Source of the DNA: Maea johnstoni
Lineage: Eukaryota; Annelida; Polychaeta; Spionida; Magelonidae
Direction of reading: 5' to 3'
Assembly (NCBI GenBank): GCA_963942565.1
Contig: OZ012691.1
Span: 14,457,996-14,521,995, forward strand
Length of the DNA: 64,000 nucleotides
Translations under genes and position numbers: made by a program
Notes under the pieces: generated by a model
The model's database searches: none
What the model was told of the DNA's origin: nothing
The model's input: only the letters and a program-made list of their open reading frames with translations
Shown here: positions 12,101 to 21,307 of the stretch, one piece after another
Numbering within the stretch: the first letter of the stretch is position 1
Layout of the letters: every line of letters starts with the position of its first letter

Positions 12101-15100
12101 GTTTAAATGGTGGACCTAGGGATATAAGGGGATAACACACAGCATCAGAAGACAATTGCACAAGATTTAGGATAACCTACAAAATCAGATAACATTTGCA
12201 GAATGTGTACTATGCTTAGGCTATTCATAACAGTATAAACCAAACTAATTGTCTTAATTTCATTTAGGCTCATTATGGAATAAACCAAAAACTCTCATCA
12301 TTCAACAGGTGTACCTGGAGCAAGAGTGCAATGGATATAAGGGGATAACCCACAACATCACAAGACAATTGCGCTATGTTTAGGCACATTATAGGATAAA
12401 TCAAAAATTCTTTTGTTCAACAGGCTGCAGCAATTTTTTTTACCAAATTTACACCAACATGTTTGCCAGCACCATCTATAATGAATAACAAATATCAGGT
12501 CTTTCACATTTTCCCCTTTTCATAATGCGTGCATCAGGAAATTATTATTTTTTTTATTGATGCATTACCTCATCAATGAGGAAGAGCCTGACTCTCTGGA
12601 CCAGTGACTTATTGTCTCTCCATTTCCTTGTCATGCTGTCCCACTTTTCCTGTAAGACAAGGAGATATCACCATATTAACTCAAAATAATCACCATCTTT
12701 TGAGAGGAACCTCAAAACACATCACTTTAAGACTGGCTTTGTGTATTGGTTTGCATGAAAAATTAGTCATGCATATGAAATTTCTCCGGTTCATAAAATT
12801 ACACCAGAATTTCTCTTGAACAGAGCTTCAAATGTGCTGTTGAATATAATCAGAAAAAGTGCTAAGGAAATTGCAATTTCATTACATTATTATCTTTGTA
12901 GTGAATGAATAGACATGGACGAATGCAAAGTATGTAACAGAGGGCTAGAATCCCTATGTACTGCCTCATTTTCCCTTCCCTTTCAGATTTTGACAAATTG
13001 ATTCTGTCTTGCACCAGTAATAAAAGAATGTTTCAAATAAAGCCAAGCAAATCTAAGGATACCTGCACTACTTTCTCTCGTGAATGGTGAGAGGCTTGAC
13101 TGCCCAAATCACATCAAGCAATGGTATTGGTCCCGCACCACATCAGACTCCTTGCAACTTACAATTGATTGATTGATTGATTTTATTGACCATAAAAAAC
13201 AAACTCAGTACAGAGTTATAAGTCATTGATGTACAACCTAACAAAAATCATATTTGAAGCAGTATAACATTTGTGATCTGTGATCTGCACTGATTTCTCA
13301 GGTATATTCCAGGGAAACTGATTTTGCAAACTTGAATTACATCCCATTTGATAATCATACTGAACAAATAATAATCTTCAATTATTGATAATATTTAATA
13401 ACTACTTGCAAACAAGTGTGTTCCCACTTTGAAAATGATTATGCTTTTTGCTCAGAAAATATAATGGTTAAGATGGGGACATAATGCTATTACTACAAAC
13501 AGCAGTTATGTTTCTTTTATTAAAGATAAGATTGTGGGAATCTGGGTTAGAAATAGACATTTATTCCCAATTACTGTATACCGTTAATATTGCGGCAGTT
13601 TAATTAATGCATACTTTGCGCACCCATGGAGTCCGCATTTATTAAACTGCGCACGATGGATTGGACAATAAACTATTCATTAACAACAACAACAACTATC
13701 ATTTGGATATTGGATCCCTTGTACCGTTCAACACACTTATATTGTCGTTCAACATACAGACCCTTTACGGCCTCTGCTGGTATTATGTTTAATTACGATG
13801 TAGACAACCTGCACACTCGAGTGTGATCAAACATGCCGGTAACCACTACTCAGAGTTGCTAATTGCAACCAAGATAACACTGTTTGCGGCTGGTGACGAA
13901 ATAGACATTGCACTTGCCTATAACGCTGGCAGCATGTGACATCCCCAATACAAGGGGCTGGCCGGCTTGAATATAGCAACACCAGCCTTCGCAAAAGCCG
14001 TATAGGTTGCATCCCCTTGGCCCCCTCACACGGCTTGAGATGGAGGTTATCAATGCGCAATAATTAAACTGCGCATCCAAGGCAGTTATCTGCTAAGCGC
14101 AGTACTTTATATGCGCAATATTAACACGGTATACAGTACATCTAACCCTTACATCCCTAGGCACCTACTAAGTAAATGTAAAGTTTTTAGAAAATTGGAT
14201 CAAAAATTTGGACCACCAACTTTTTTTTTTCAAATTAATTGTTGGTAGGTTTGTACAAATTGTGCCAATAAATATGTATCACTTACGGGTGTGGTCATGA
14301 CAATGTTAAACTCTTGCAGTGCGTAGTAATCATCAAATTCTGTGTCTCCTGTGAGTTCCTTACATTTTAACCCCAATGGACCAAATTTCTGGCTCCACTC
14401 CTCGTAGCGTTCACTGCAGAGTGCCTTGATAGGAGCCACTGAAAATACACAGGCCTTTTATGAAGGTTATGTTATTGAGGCCTTAAAAAGTTGTATGTTT
14501 CCTGTAACCTGACTCTAGCAAGTTTTTACTCAAAATTATCCATACCCCTAAGTTTTTTCTGCCCTTCCAACTCCCAATCAACATAAAACATGAATAAAAA
14601 AAAACATTTTTGAACAAAAAAAAAGGATTTTTTTACAGACCTACCTACTCTATTTTTTTCCGACTGTTACAGGAAACAAACATAATTTACTAGGCCTAAT
14701 ATAGCGTAAAAGTACATCGTAACACAATGGTCTAAGGGATTCTGAGCATGGATGGGTTAATATCTATTTGTCCCATAAATTCTTTTTATTTATCAGATAT
14801 TTTGAGAACTAAGAGTTCAATACATTTTGGACTATAGAAGTTTTGAGATGTTTCATAATATCTGTGTGCTAAAGTTTAGAAATTGGAGTCTTTTTTCCAT
14901 GATGCAATTTCTAATTGGAATTTGGAATCTTAATTATCAACACTTTTTCTGCCACATTCAGGCTAAATTGTGATTAGCCAGTTGCGAGTGTTTGAGGAAA
15001 CCTGAGTATTAGGCAAAACCACTGCCTAACCCAAAGTTAGGGCTGCACACCGTTAAGAATTAACGATTTGATATGATACTGATAACTTTGAAACGATACG

Positions 15101-18100
15101 GTTTCTTAACGGTTTTTTAACGATACCGCTTGGGACGAACTTCTGAAAAATAGCCAAACTTTCGTATTCAAAACCTATTGTATTTGTTCCATAAAATATG
15201 ATTTCAAATTCTTTGAATAAAACAGAATCGTATATTTGATTATTATGAGTTTTATTTTGCCATAGAATATTAGATTTGAACGAATTATCCATTAAGAATT
15301 AAATACGAAAGTATTGATGCCAATGCCGAGCCGTTGTTTCATTGAATCACGGCTTAGGAAGTGCTTGGAGCGATGTCAACAGTAAGGTAAGGCAGTTTCT
15401 TCATAGCTGCTTTATCGGTTTTTCAAACCGGTTTATTTTGGGACGGTTATCATTATCATTAGGCAGCCTAATGATCGGTTACGGTCTGCAACCGGGAACC
15501 GGTGTGCAGCCCTACCCAAAGTCACTGGCGACTTTCTCACTTGCCCCAACCAGGATTTGTAATTTGAAAATGGTAAGGGACAGCTAACAGTCAGTGGCAA
15601 TGCCTTAGACCACTAGTCCAACATGGCATGGAAACTTCCTGTACATACTCATATTAAAAAATAGAACGCTTAGACTTTTGTGATGAATATTGTGAATCCA
15701 AGATATCAATGTTAAGTGCGTTGGCTTCCAAACCCATTAGGTTGATCCTAGTTCAGGCACACTTACTGTACACTATCTTGAAGTTTGCTCCAGCATACTC
15801 CCCGAGGGTGTTGAGAAGTCTGATGATGGCCAGTTCCATGACCACAGTTTTGCCAGAGCCTGTGGGAGCACAGAGAACCAATGGCTTTTCTGTGTAGAGC
15901 ACCTGAAATAATAAGTAAAGTACAGACATTTAATTCCTGCACCATGCAGTTCTGGACATCTGCCAGTGCCTGGTTGTACAACCACCCATGGATAACATGT
16001 TAAACAAATAAGCTAAGGACATCCATGACCCATGTAACTTGCGAATCAATGCTATATACATGTTCAGTTGTGAGGTCATCCGTGCATCGATGTTCTGGAA
16101 ACTGGGTGGCAACCGGGCATGCAGTTGCCTGAGCTAACCACGCATTTAATGCAAGAATTAAATGTCGGCTCTTTACTACTTCATTAGCCAATTTTGGCAT
16201 CAAGGCCATACATGACACTTTAAAACTAAGGGTCTGAAATTGGCTATTATGATAATTTGGGTGCTCCATTTTTTCAAATGGAGAGAGCAAGATTGAAATT
16301 GGACCCATTATCAATTTCTTTTTTCCATAATCAGTTACCTTTAACAACTGTCGCATAAAGATTGATCGGTCAATCTTACAAATTATACTTACAGCACTAG
16401 CTGAAGGTATTGTCAAATTGTTTCATTTTTGGCAAAATATATTAATAAAGCAGCTGCAATTTTTTCAATGTCTCTAGTTTATACCACAAATTAACATATC
16501 ACTTCCTAGATAACTAACGCTTTGTGGTGTCCAATTTTAGTAAGCAAGTATACTTACATCATCAAATACATGGGACTGAACTATGTTGAAGTATGGAAAG
16601 CTGAAAATGCTCCTGTATTTTGCTGGTATGGATTGTTAAGGAAAACAGCACTCAGTTGAATAACATCTTATTACATGTAATATATTAATAATTGGAATTT
16701 CTTTATTCTTTTACTTCTATCTGCCCTACTTACAGTATTTAGGCTAAGTCATGTCTTGAGCCATATTTAAACCAAGATGCGAGACAGCAAGCATTACGCA
16801 GCAATACCTTCTACCAGGACAGACCCTATAGAGAGCTAACTCTGCACACTAGCACTATTCTTTGTAGTCTGAGAGATGAGTGCAAAGAATTTCAAAACTT
16901 CTTTAAAATTATAGTGAAATAAATTCATCTTGTATGTGTCCAAACCTACCACATCTATAATTCTTAAAAAAAGAAATTGAGTTCAATCTGTATCCCTCTC
17001 AGGGAGTGACAGTAAACAATATCCAAGCATGAAAAATCTTACCTGGATACAAAATACAGTCAACCCAGTATAGACAAATAGATCAAATGACACATAATCC
17101 CAGTGACATATGTTAAAAGTTAGTTGGGTTGTGAGTTAAGGATATGAATTTCAGCAACAGCCCTCAGCTTGCGTATGCCATTTTCACTTCCTCCAGGTGT
17201 GGTACCTACATTATAGGATTAAAACATGATTAAAGAATCCAAAGCAATAGATATTACATATGAAATCAAAATGAAATTGAAGTACTGTACCATCAAATAT
17301 GCTGGGTACGCATTGGAATTTTGATTATTGTCATTTTTTTGCCATATTCAGGCTAAATTGTGACTTGCTAATTATAAATGGTGGAGGAAATTGAAGTAAC
17401 TGTAGAAAACAACAAAATAAACCCAAGTTAGTGATGGGTCGATTAATCGTTTGCTCGATTAATTGGCTCGGCCAGGGTCGAGATGCGAGCGCTCGATCAA
17501 GTCTGAATTGGTCGAATAAATCGAGCGCTCGCTGACAAAACATGATCATCGGAAATCGTGAAAAACACGCAAAGTAGCGTGACAATAAGACCCTTTCCCC
17601 TCTATTTCAATAAAATATGTCGTCCACTATTCCCGATTGATCCTCCCTGTACATCATGTTGTGTATTTCACGCCAGTTCATTGTGTTTTCCTGGCCCGAC
17701 TTTTAGCGCATTTTTCATCATTAGCCATTGCATTTATTCACCAACCCATTCACCCATAACTCGGCCATTTCTTGTCCGATTTTCACGCGGTTTTTTTCGA
17801 TGTATTTCTCCTTCAATTTCCCCACTATTGGTCGACCATGGTCGATTAATCGCTCGAGAATTTCGCCGATTAATCGACCACGAAAATTTGGCCGACTCCC
17901 AACACTAACCCAAGTCACTGCCAACTTTCTCACATGCCTCAAGCAGTATCGGATCCCAGGCAGTTGTGAGAGACAGCGAGCAGTCAGTGGCACTACCAGT
18001 ACCTTAGACCACTGTGCCTTCATGGGAGGCCCCCAAAATGTCAGTTTTGAGGATCAAACAGGTGAAATAAAATGCATTCTTCAATATGGCAAATTTCTTA

Positions 18101-20871
18101 GGTATTCTCATTCCAGGGTGATGGCCTCTCAGGAAGGATTGACAATAATCAAAAATTACAATCAGTAAAATTGTAACAATGCCCAGTGGATCTAATTCGA
18201 GTGAATTCAATTCAGCTTAAAGAATGTCTATGTTTGAAGTGAACCTACTCATATTTTGATTTTAATCAAAAGTTTAAAGCTGACTGTATCAAAGATACAG
18301 TTTTTGAACACAAAACATATATGACTTAATCTTAATTTGACTTAAAATGGGGTTTCATAAGCATTTAAGAAAGGTTGAATATGGTATATGTGAGATGATA
18401 GATAAGAAACTACTTTGGGAGAGAGGGACCATCATACTTTTGCAATCAACTTGCCACATTGCTTGTTTTTACTAGCCCACGTAAAGTCTTAATCTTTATT
18501 CAGCACAAATAGAATAGGTTAGAACATATTAAGGTAGATTTCCACTAATTTTAGAAAGCTTGTGTAATGTTAATCGCTAGCTTAAACCATTTCACAGATT
18601 TAACCTTTCAATCTTAAGATAGAAAAAAGTTCAGAAATCAAAAATTGCCTTGATAGTCAAGGAAGTTATCATTTCTACTTGCCCAGCAGACATTATTACT
18701 TGCCATGGCCAGTTGGCAAGCACACATTTTGATTCCTGGTCGACCAAATACCTTGGAAAGTGAGAGGAAATGGAGTGTCCACATTCTCTGCATTATACTG
18801 TGCCGGTGTTGTAGGAATTTGAGATGATGCAAAGAGGTCCTCTTGAGAATCATTCCTACGGCCTGCGTAGTTAGAGTTGAAGGGCTGATCATCTGCCTGA
18901 GATGCCAGGGCCTGACTCAGATTCACAACCTGTCTCTGAAGTGAACTCCTTATTGGAGGGGGACGGAAAAGAGGCTTCCTGAGAAAAAGCAACAAAAGCA
19001 AAAATCAATTGTACTGTATTGTATTGGCTGTATGATATCAATAAAAAAGTAATATATTCAATACAGCAAGAAAGTATCAGCAAAAGTGTGACTTAACTCA
19101 AAACTTGCAATGATCATTATACCTCCATTTTGTAGAATTTCTCTATTTAAAAAAATGGAATTCACATATTTTTAAGAAATCATTAAATAAATACTTATTA
19201 TTTTCAAGGAAAGTTGAATTCTGCATACTTTTCAAGCTGTAGCAACATCCCGTGTCTTCCTACATTACAAATAGATGGCCGCAATATAGAGCCATATTTT
19301 GAATGTAAACCATTTCACAAAAATAAATTATAGTATGTAATAAGAGAAAAAGAAATCATGTGCCAGAAAAAAAACAAAAAAAACAAAACAAACATTTAGT
19401 ATTCCAAGACAAATCCAGTATACCAATCAGTGATCAATATTATCCAATCACGCCAACTTCCAACTGAAAAAAAACTTACATACCTTTTTGGTAGAGATGT
19501 TAAACCATGCTCCACATGTGAGAAGGTATCATTATAGCATGTTTGGGTACTGAATAGGTCACCATATGGGTCACCTGTAGGTTCAACTATTTCTCTCCGG
19601 GGCTGGACTCTCACAAAGGGTGCAACAGAAGCCAAAGACTTTTTCCCTGAAACAGAATGATGGTTGGTAATTGGAGGGAAATAGATATATATATATATAT
19701 AAATCAGTAAATTTCTAAAAACATATCTTTATTTGATGGATGTACTATTCAGCTTCTCATGATTGCTCAATGATCTAGTTCAAAATAAGCACTCCTTTCA
19801 AAGAACCCACATCTATAAGATCTGCCTCAGTCCTAGTTTTACTTCAAAAAATTGTGTAAGCAATACAACCAAACCAGATATCCTAAATCACTAATTGTTC
19901 TTAGAAAAGAGCAGCATCAGTTTTTGTCTCTAGAAAATATATACTATATATTACCAATTGTTCTCTATAGCATTTTTTCTGTTTTTGAGAGGAATTCTAA
20001 AATAGTGATCAGTGTTTGTTTGGGATTTGTGAGAAAGGTGCCAGTGACTTGGGATTTAAAGGTGGTTTTCTCTGATAACATCGGTTTCCACTATTTCTAA
20101 CTGGCTTATCACTAAAAGCCTTGGCAGAAGTGACAATAAACTGAATTCCAAAGCTCTGATGGCACTCCAATATTTAAATAGCTAGAAAACCTAGTGACTT
20201 CGCCTAGGACCCTATTTTCTCAACATTGTGGGGTATCTTAATTTGGTACTGATAAAGGTAAAGGTATTTGATTTAATGGTTTATAGTCTTGTATCCACCG
20301 AAATGTTCACACCACCTTCCTTCCCTAGCAGGCCTGTATACACGGAAACCATTTCAAAACCCTGGGGGATATTACAGAGCAGCTGGCAGCATATAGCGCA
20401 TAAGCTCTAAGCACTTCCTTATTATTGCTAGATACCCATTTTGCAGCTGGGTAGACTGAGGCAATAAGGAATAAACTCACAGTCTTGCCAAAGGACAGCC
20501 CAAAGTGCCCAGCCCAGGAATTGAACCAGTGACCTACTGATTACTAGTCCGACACCTAACCAACTGAGCTACTTCTTCCCTAACACATGAAGAAACTTAC
20601 AATCACCTACTTTTGACAAGGATCTCCATTCCCCAGTGCCCAGGGCAAAGGGTGGTGTAGTGGTGATTATCAATAGTACACATACAGATATCAATATATC
20701 GCTCTGAGTCTCTCTCTCTCTCTGCTACCACTCTAAATGTTCCTACCTGTTCCATAACCAAATGGGTGCTTCTTTGAGTTATCTCTGCTCCTGGGATCTG
20801 AACAGAATGCCTGGGTTAGGGATAGGTCATCCATGTCTGGTGGGGGATCTGGCACATGACTTCCAATATTC
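90..20871 (-). CDS. HFM1: HFM1/MER3 meiotic DNA helicase, 18 exons seen, partial at both ends
   Basis: Superfamily 2, Ski2-like DNA helicase that in known orthologues promotes interhomologue crossover formation in meiosis. Joining 18 exons in frame gives about 708 codons: a low-complexity N-terminal region (about 190 residues), then motif I APTGSGKT, Ia MAPIKALC, Ib MTTPEKWD, II DEVH (split by an intron), [52 protein letters not shown], and the start of the winged-helix region ([15 protein letters not shown]). I matched it to my memory of human HFM1, with good agreement from AEIPAKYR onward. Every junction keeps frame. The initiator exon is not identified, and the Sec63-like part lies beyond base 1. 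Odd points are one U12 AT-AC intron, one GC-AG intron, and three introns with tandem copies of the adjacent acceptor. Other Ski2-like helicases are less likely because the HFM1-specific segments match. Confidence 0.95.
766..947 (-). CDS. HFM1: HFM1 winged-helix exon
   Basis: 182 nt encoding [20 protein letters not shown] through [10 protein letters not shown] to EKRLQ. It follows a 4.46-kb intron that carries the foldback element. Confidence 0.96.
1040..1717 (+). mobile_element. 5'-truncated LINE (CR1/L2/Jockey-like) 3' end
   Basis: Frame 1120-1449 reads the end of a LINE reverse transcriptase [14 protein letters not shown], then [32 protein letters not shown] and a terminal CSLC. A 3' UTR with an AATAAA-like signal and an (ATCT)n tail at 1690-1717 follow. 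Upstream, related sequence ([11 protein letters not shown]) sits in another frame, so this copy is dead. Confidence 0.75.
1925..2235 (+). repeat. (AAT)n tract with attached dispersed repeat, copy 1
   Basis: An imperfect (AAT/GAT)n microsatellite at about 1935-2125 is followed by a 110-bp unit with GGCCCTCTAGCATG and AGGGCCCCAGGGTTACAAAG. The same order recurs at 54617-54800. Confidence 0.7.
2422..5215. mobile_element. Foldback DNA element with about 820-bp inverted arms
   Basis: Inverted arms 2422-3249 and 4398-5215 begin GGGTCTCACTAAAAGAC. The outer 455 bp or so of each arm is an array of 10-11-bp AAACGCCAAC/AAACGCCACTG units. It is flanked by a perfect 8-bp duplication GAACACTA (2414-2421, 5216-5223). 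No transposase is seen. The centre has two diverged direct copies (about 3573-3825 and 4110-4340) around TGTC-YCG-YGATAGAC motifs. Long frames here are artefacts of the array. The family is uncertain: the 8-bp duplication fits hAT, the form fits Foldback. Confidence 0.9.
5411..5457 (-). CDS. HFM1: HFM1 small exon
   Basis: 47 nt encoding [15 protein letters not shown] plus two bases. It corresponds to DKYIQMLACRDTVESS in human HFM1. CAG acceptor, GTAAGA donor. Confidence 0.9.
5774..5948. mobile_element. Tc1/mariner-type MITE (Tigger/pogo-like)
   Basis: Inverted ends CAGGCAACTCTGCTTA and TAAGCAGAGTTGCCTG are flanked by TA on both sides. 175 bp, with internal TCCGGA motifs. No coding sequence. 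Confidence 0.85.
6113..6160 (-). CDS. HFM1: HFM1 small exon, [10 protein letters not shown]
   Basis: 48 nt, 16 codons [16 protein letters not shown], continuing motif VI. Its acceptor and first 20 nt are repeated three more times upstream at an exact 159-bp period. Confidence 0.94.
6113..6760 (-). repeat. 159-bp tandem array carrying copies of an HFM1 acceptor
   Basis: Exon-like starts (CAG followed by TTTGACACATCAGCAACTGC) occur at 6160 (the real exon), 6319, 6478 and 6637, exactly 159 bp apart. All keep the CAG acceptor. The units between are nearly identical except the last, which decays after about 6700. Confidence 0.93.
7337..7543 (+). mobile_element. TTAA-flanked MITE, family 1
   Basis: A copy of the family with ends CCCTTCCAATGCTGAGG and CCACCAGCAGCATAAGGG. 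The right end abuts TTAA, and a hAT MITE has inserted there. Confidence 0.7.
7551..7917. mobile_element. hAT MITE with TAGGACTGTCATTGA ends, copy 1
   Basis: Inverted ends TAGGACTGTCATTGA and TCAATGACAGTCCTA, with 8-bp duplication GTTAAAGG on both sides. The interior has many ATCGAATCGAAT motifs. It is nearly identical to 33123-33492. It ends 24 bp from the HFM1 exon at 7942. Confidence 0.92.
7942..8087 (-). CDS. HFM1: HFM1 exon with motifs V and VI
   Basis: 146 nt encoding [20 protein letters not shown] and [10 protein letters not shown] (motifs V and VI, ATP and nucleic-acid contacts). A hAT MITE lies just beyond the donor, and the intron upstream contains decayed tandem copies of this exon's acceptor edge. 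Confidence 0.96.
8060..8690 (-). repeat. Decayed tandem copies of an HFM1 acceptor edge
   Basis: Copies of the exon edge (plus-strand GTGCTTGTGGCAAC) lie near 8075 (real), 8198 (partial), 8303, 8427, 8573 and 8654, set in similar spacer sequence (AAGCAAAAA, CACAAG.GAAACAA). Two copies (8573, 8654) still keep the AG; others have lost it. Confidence 0.85.
8691..9762. other. HFM1 intron sequence, little recognisable
   Basis: AT-rich intron. A stretch at about 9300-9660 with GTTATGTTTGTGGTTACATGACC has an inverted partial relative near 28905-28975, so it may be an old repeat. Nothing else recognised. Confidence 0.4.
9763..9864 (-). CDS. HFM1: HFM1 exon with YHHAGL
   Basis: 102 nt encoding [20 protein letters not shown] to [13 protein letters not shown] is the Ski2-family signature after motif IV. 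Confidence 0.95.
10301..10433 (-). CDS. HFM1: HFM1 exon with motif IV, GC donor
   Basis: 133 nt encoding [20 protein letters not shown] to MIRESKLR. The frame requires the exon to end CTCAGAG, followed by GCAAGTA, so the intron is GC-AG rather than GT-AG. Confidence 0.94.
10491..10731. mobile_element. hAT-like MITE with 5-bp target duplication
   Basis: Ends CAGAATGCAA and TTGCACCCTG, flanked by CCAGT on both sides. Internal GGGCAAG motifs. It is an inverted relative of 25327-25572 and lies inside an HFM1 intron. Confidence 0.82.
10777..10930 (-). CDS. HFM1: HFM1 exon, [10 protein letters not shown]
   Basis: 154 nt encoding [20 protein letters not shown] through [19 protein letters not shown]. 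Very close to human HFM1. It starts the second RecA-like domain. Confidence 0.96.
11281..11327 (-). CDS. HFM1: HFM1 small exon
   Basis: 47 nt encoding [18 protein letters not shown] acceptor, GTTAGT donor. It matches the IAEWLSDGERPAVCL position of the human protein. Confidence 0.93.
11880..12050 (-). CDS. HFM1: HFM1 exon with VH of DEVH and motif III
   Basis: 171 nt, 57 codons from [20 protein letters not shown] to [16 protein letters not shown] is motif III, which couples ATP hydrolysis to unwinding. The upstream intron contains degraded copies of this exon's first bases and acceptor. Confidence 0.96.
12033..12430 (-). repeat. Tandem copies of the HFM1 VHLLN exon acceptor edge
   Basis: The real edge near 12033-12060 (plus-strand TCATCGTTCAACAGGTGCAC) has relatives near 12096, 12296 and 12412, with shared spacer (GGGATAAATCAAAAAC, GATATAAGGGGATAAC). 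The 12296 copy keeps the CAG acceptor. Confidence 0.85.
12569..12649 (-). CDS. HFM1: HFM1 exon, EKWDS...LFLIDE
   Basis: 81 nt, 27 whole codons, [13 protein letters not shown]...RVRLFLIDE. It carries the DE of the DEVH box (motif II). The VH starts the next exon, so the catalytic Walker B motif is split by a phase-0 intron. Confidence 0.96.
13160..13310 (-). mobile_element. Possible LINE 3' tail
   Basis: On the minus strand the segment ends TTATGGTCAATAAAATCAATC with a short (AATC)n tail. This form is usual for 5'-truncated LINEs, but no coding part is visible. Confidence 0.4.
13574..14136. mobile_element. TA-flanked DNA element (mariner/pogo-type), 563 bp
   Basis: Inverted ends CTGTATACCGT.TTAATATTGCG and the matching right end ...GGTATACAG, TA on both sides. 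Subterminal GCGCA motifs. No transposase. Confidence 0.85.
14287..14438 (-). CDS. HFM1: HFM1 exon with motif Ia/Ib
   Basis: 152 nt. It encodes [20 protein letters not shown], then [18 protein letters not shown] and NIVMTTP. These are motif Ia and the TP of motif Ib of Ski2-like helicases. Confidence 0.96.
14476..14693. mobile_element. Small inverted-repeat MITE
   Basis: TAGGCCT...ATGTTTCCTGTAAC occurs at both ends in inverted form around A/T-rich sequence. Target duplication not resolved. Confidence 0.6.
14918..15632 (-). mobile_element. tRNA-Ser-like SINE interrupted by a hAT MITE
   Basis: The minus strand has a tRNA-like head near 15630 (GGTCTAAGGCATTGCCACTG) and a body running to CAATTTAGCCTGAATGTGGC near 14950. 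It is split by the hAT element at 15038-15514. Confidence 0.75.
15038..15514. mobile_element. hAT MITE, TAGGGCTGCACACCG ends
   Basis: Ends TAGGGCTGCACACCG and CCGGTGTGCAGCCCTA, with perfect 8-bp duplication CCCAAAGT (15030-15037, 15515-15522). 477 bp, no transposase. Confidence 0.92.
15767..15902 (-). CDS. HFM1: HFM1 exon with Walker A (motif I)
   Basis: 136 nt with CAG acceptor and GTAAGT donor. It encodes [20 protein letters not shown] and onward to [12 protein letters not shown] is the ATP-binding P-loop. Confidence 0.96.
16558..16625 (-). CDS. HFM1: HFM1 exon (Q-motif-like FPYF region)
   Basis: 68 nt beginning after an AC acceptor and ending at GATGAT with donor GTAAGT. It encodes [20 protein letters not shown] and then FDD, the conserved entry to the helicase core. 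Confidence 0.93.
16626..17145 (-). other. HFM1: U12-type AT-AC intron of HFM1
   Basis: The intron begins ATATCCTTAA and ends TCCATAC. A TTTTCCTTAAC branch-point match lies at 16635-16645, about 10 nt before the AC. Both elements fit the minor-spliceosome consensus, and only this junction restores the conserved EIPAKYR. Confidence 0.93.
17146..17205 (-). CDS. HFM1: HFM1 exon ending at a U12 intron
   Basis: 60 nt encoding [19 protein letters not shown]. The exon has no GT donor. It ends ATTC and is followed by ATATCCTTAA, the minor-spliceosome AT-AC donor. With this junction the protein reads [16 protein letters not shown], matching the human TEIPAKFRSVFKEFPYF. Confidence 0.9.
17311..18032 (-). 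mobile_element. tRNA-Ser-like SINE interrupted by a hAT MITE
   Basis: Same SINE family as 14918-15632. Head near 18030, tail with TGACAATAATCAAAATTCC near 17311-17340. The hAT element at 17429-17907 splits it at the equivalent body position. Confidence 0.75.
17429..17907. mobile_element. hAT MITE, TAGTGATGGGTCGATTAATC ends
   Basis: Left end TAGTGATGGG, right end CCCAACACTA, 8-bp duplication ACCCAAGT on both sides. The interior carries repeated CGATTAATCG. 479 bp. Confidence 0.9.
18033..18751. other. HFM1 intron, nothing recognised
   Basis: AT-rich unique-looking sequence. Short open frames here match nothing I know. Confidence 0.4.
18752..18978 (-). CDS. HFM1: HFM1 exon (N-terminal region)
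   Basis: CTCAG acceptor, GTATTT donor, 227 nt in frame. It is rich in Ser, Gln and Pro (for example [17 protein letters not shown]) and ends at TFQG, split across the intron. Open reading continues past the donor, but homology resumes only in the next exon. Confidence 0.78.
19484..19646 (-). CDS. HFM1: HFM1 exon (N-terminal region)
   Basis: CAG acceptor, GTATGT donor, 163 nt, phase-compatible on both sides. It encodes [20 protein letters not shown] at its start. Low-complexity N-terminal sequence with no recognised domain. Confidence 0.8.
20025..20165 (+). mobile_element. 5'-truncated tRNA-Ser SINE body
   Basis: GTGAGAAAGGTGCCAGTGAC TTGGGATT, then AGAAGTGACAATAAACTGAA, matches the body and tail of the SINE copies at 14918 and 17311. 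Confidence 0.6.
20222..20580 (-). mobile_element. tRNA-Thr-derived SINE, copy 1
   Basis: The minus strand starts GTAGCTCAGTTGGTTAGG (A box), anticodon-loop CTAGTAA, then GGTTCAATTCC (B box). The body has GGCAAGAC, CAGCTGCAAAATGGGTA and GTATACAGGCCTGCTAGGG, with an AATACCTTTACC tail. The head resembles tRNA-Thr(AGU). It lies between two HFM1 exons. Confidence 0.88.
20590..20746. other. HFM1 intron remainder with (TC)n
   Basis: Short intron remainder with a (TC)n run near 20706-20724. Nothing else recognised. Confidence 0.4.
20747..20871 (-). CDS. HFM1: HFM1 N-terminal exon (first one supported)
   Basis: Acceptor TTTAG and donor GTAGGA bound 125 nt that stay open ([20 protein letters not shown] at the start) and join in frame to the next exon. 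It begins in phase 2, so another exon must precede it. A possible 24-nt exon ending ATGAGATG with donor GTAAGT lies just upstream near 20953-20976, but I cannot confirm it. Confidence 0.72.
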
Positions 20872-21230
20872 CTAAATTAGTGAAATAGTGCAATGTCAAA
20901 AGTCTCAAAACAACACATTTTGTGCAAACTTTATAGTTATTCAATGAACTTACCATCTCATTAAAAGCAAACTATTTCTAGAGAATAAAACCAATGATAA
21001 ATTAACAAATATGTAAATTAAACAAATGAATAAACAGATACGTAGATAATAAATTATTAACAAAAATATACCAATCAATAAAAAAGACCTCATAAATTTA
21101 TAGTAACCTTTAGGTGAGCCTACTGTCTTAGTGTAACATGTGTTGCTAACTTGCTACGTCATGTCTCTGATGTGACAAAGATAGGATTTTTTGACAACAT
21201 ATGCAACAAAATAAATACCTTTATATATAC

Positions 21231-21245
21231 ACACATATATATATA

Positions 21246-21307
<62 letters not shown>

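Noticed and set aside
15928-16165. Possible MITE with CATTTAATTCCTGCA ends
   Set aside because: The inverted ends match over only about 13 bases and no target duplication was found.
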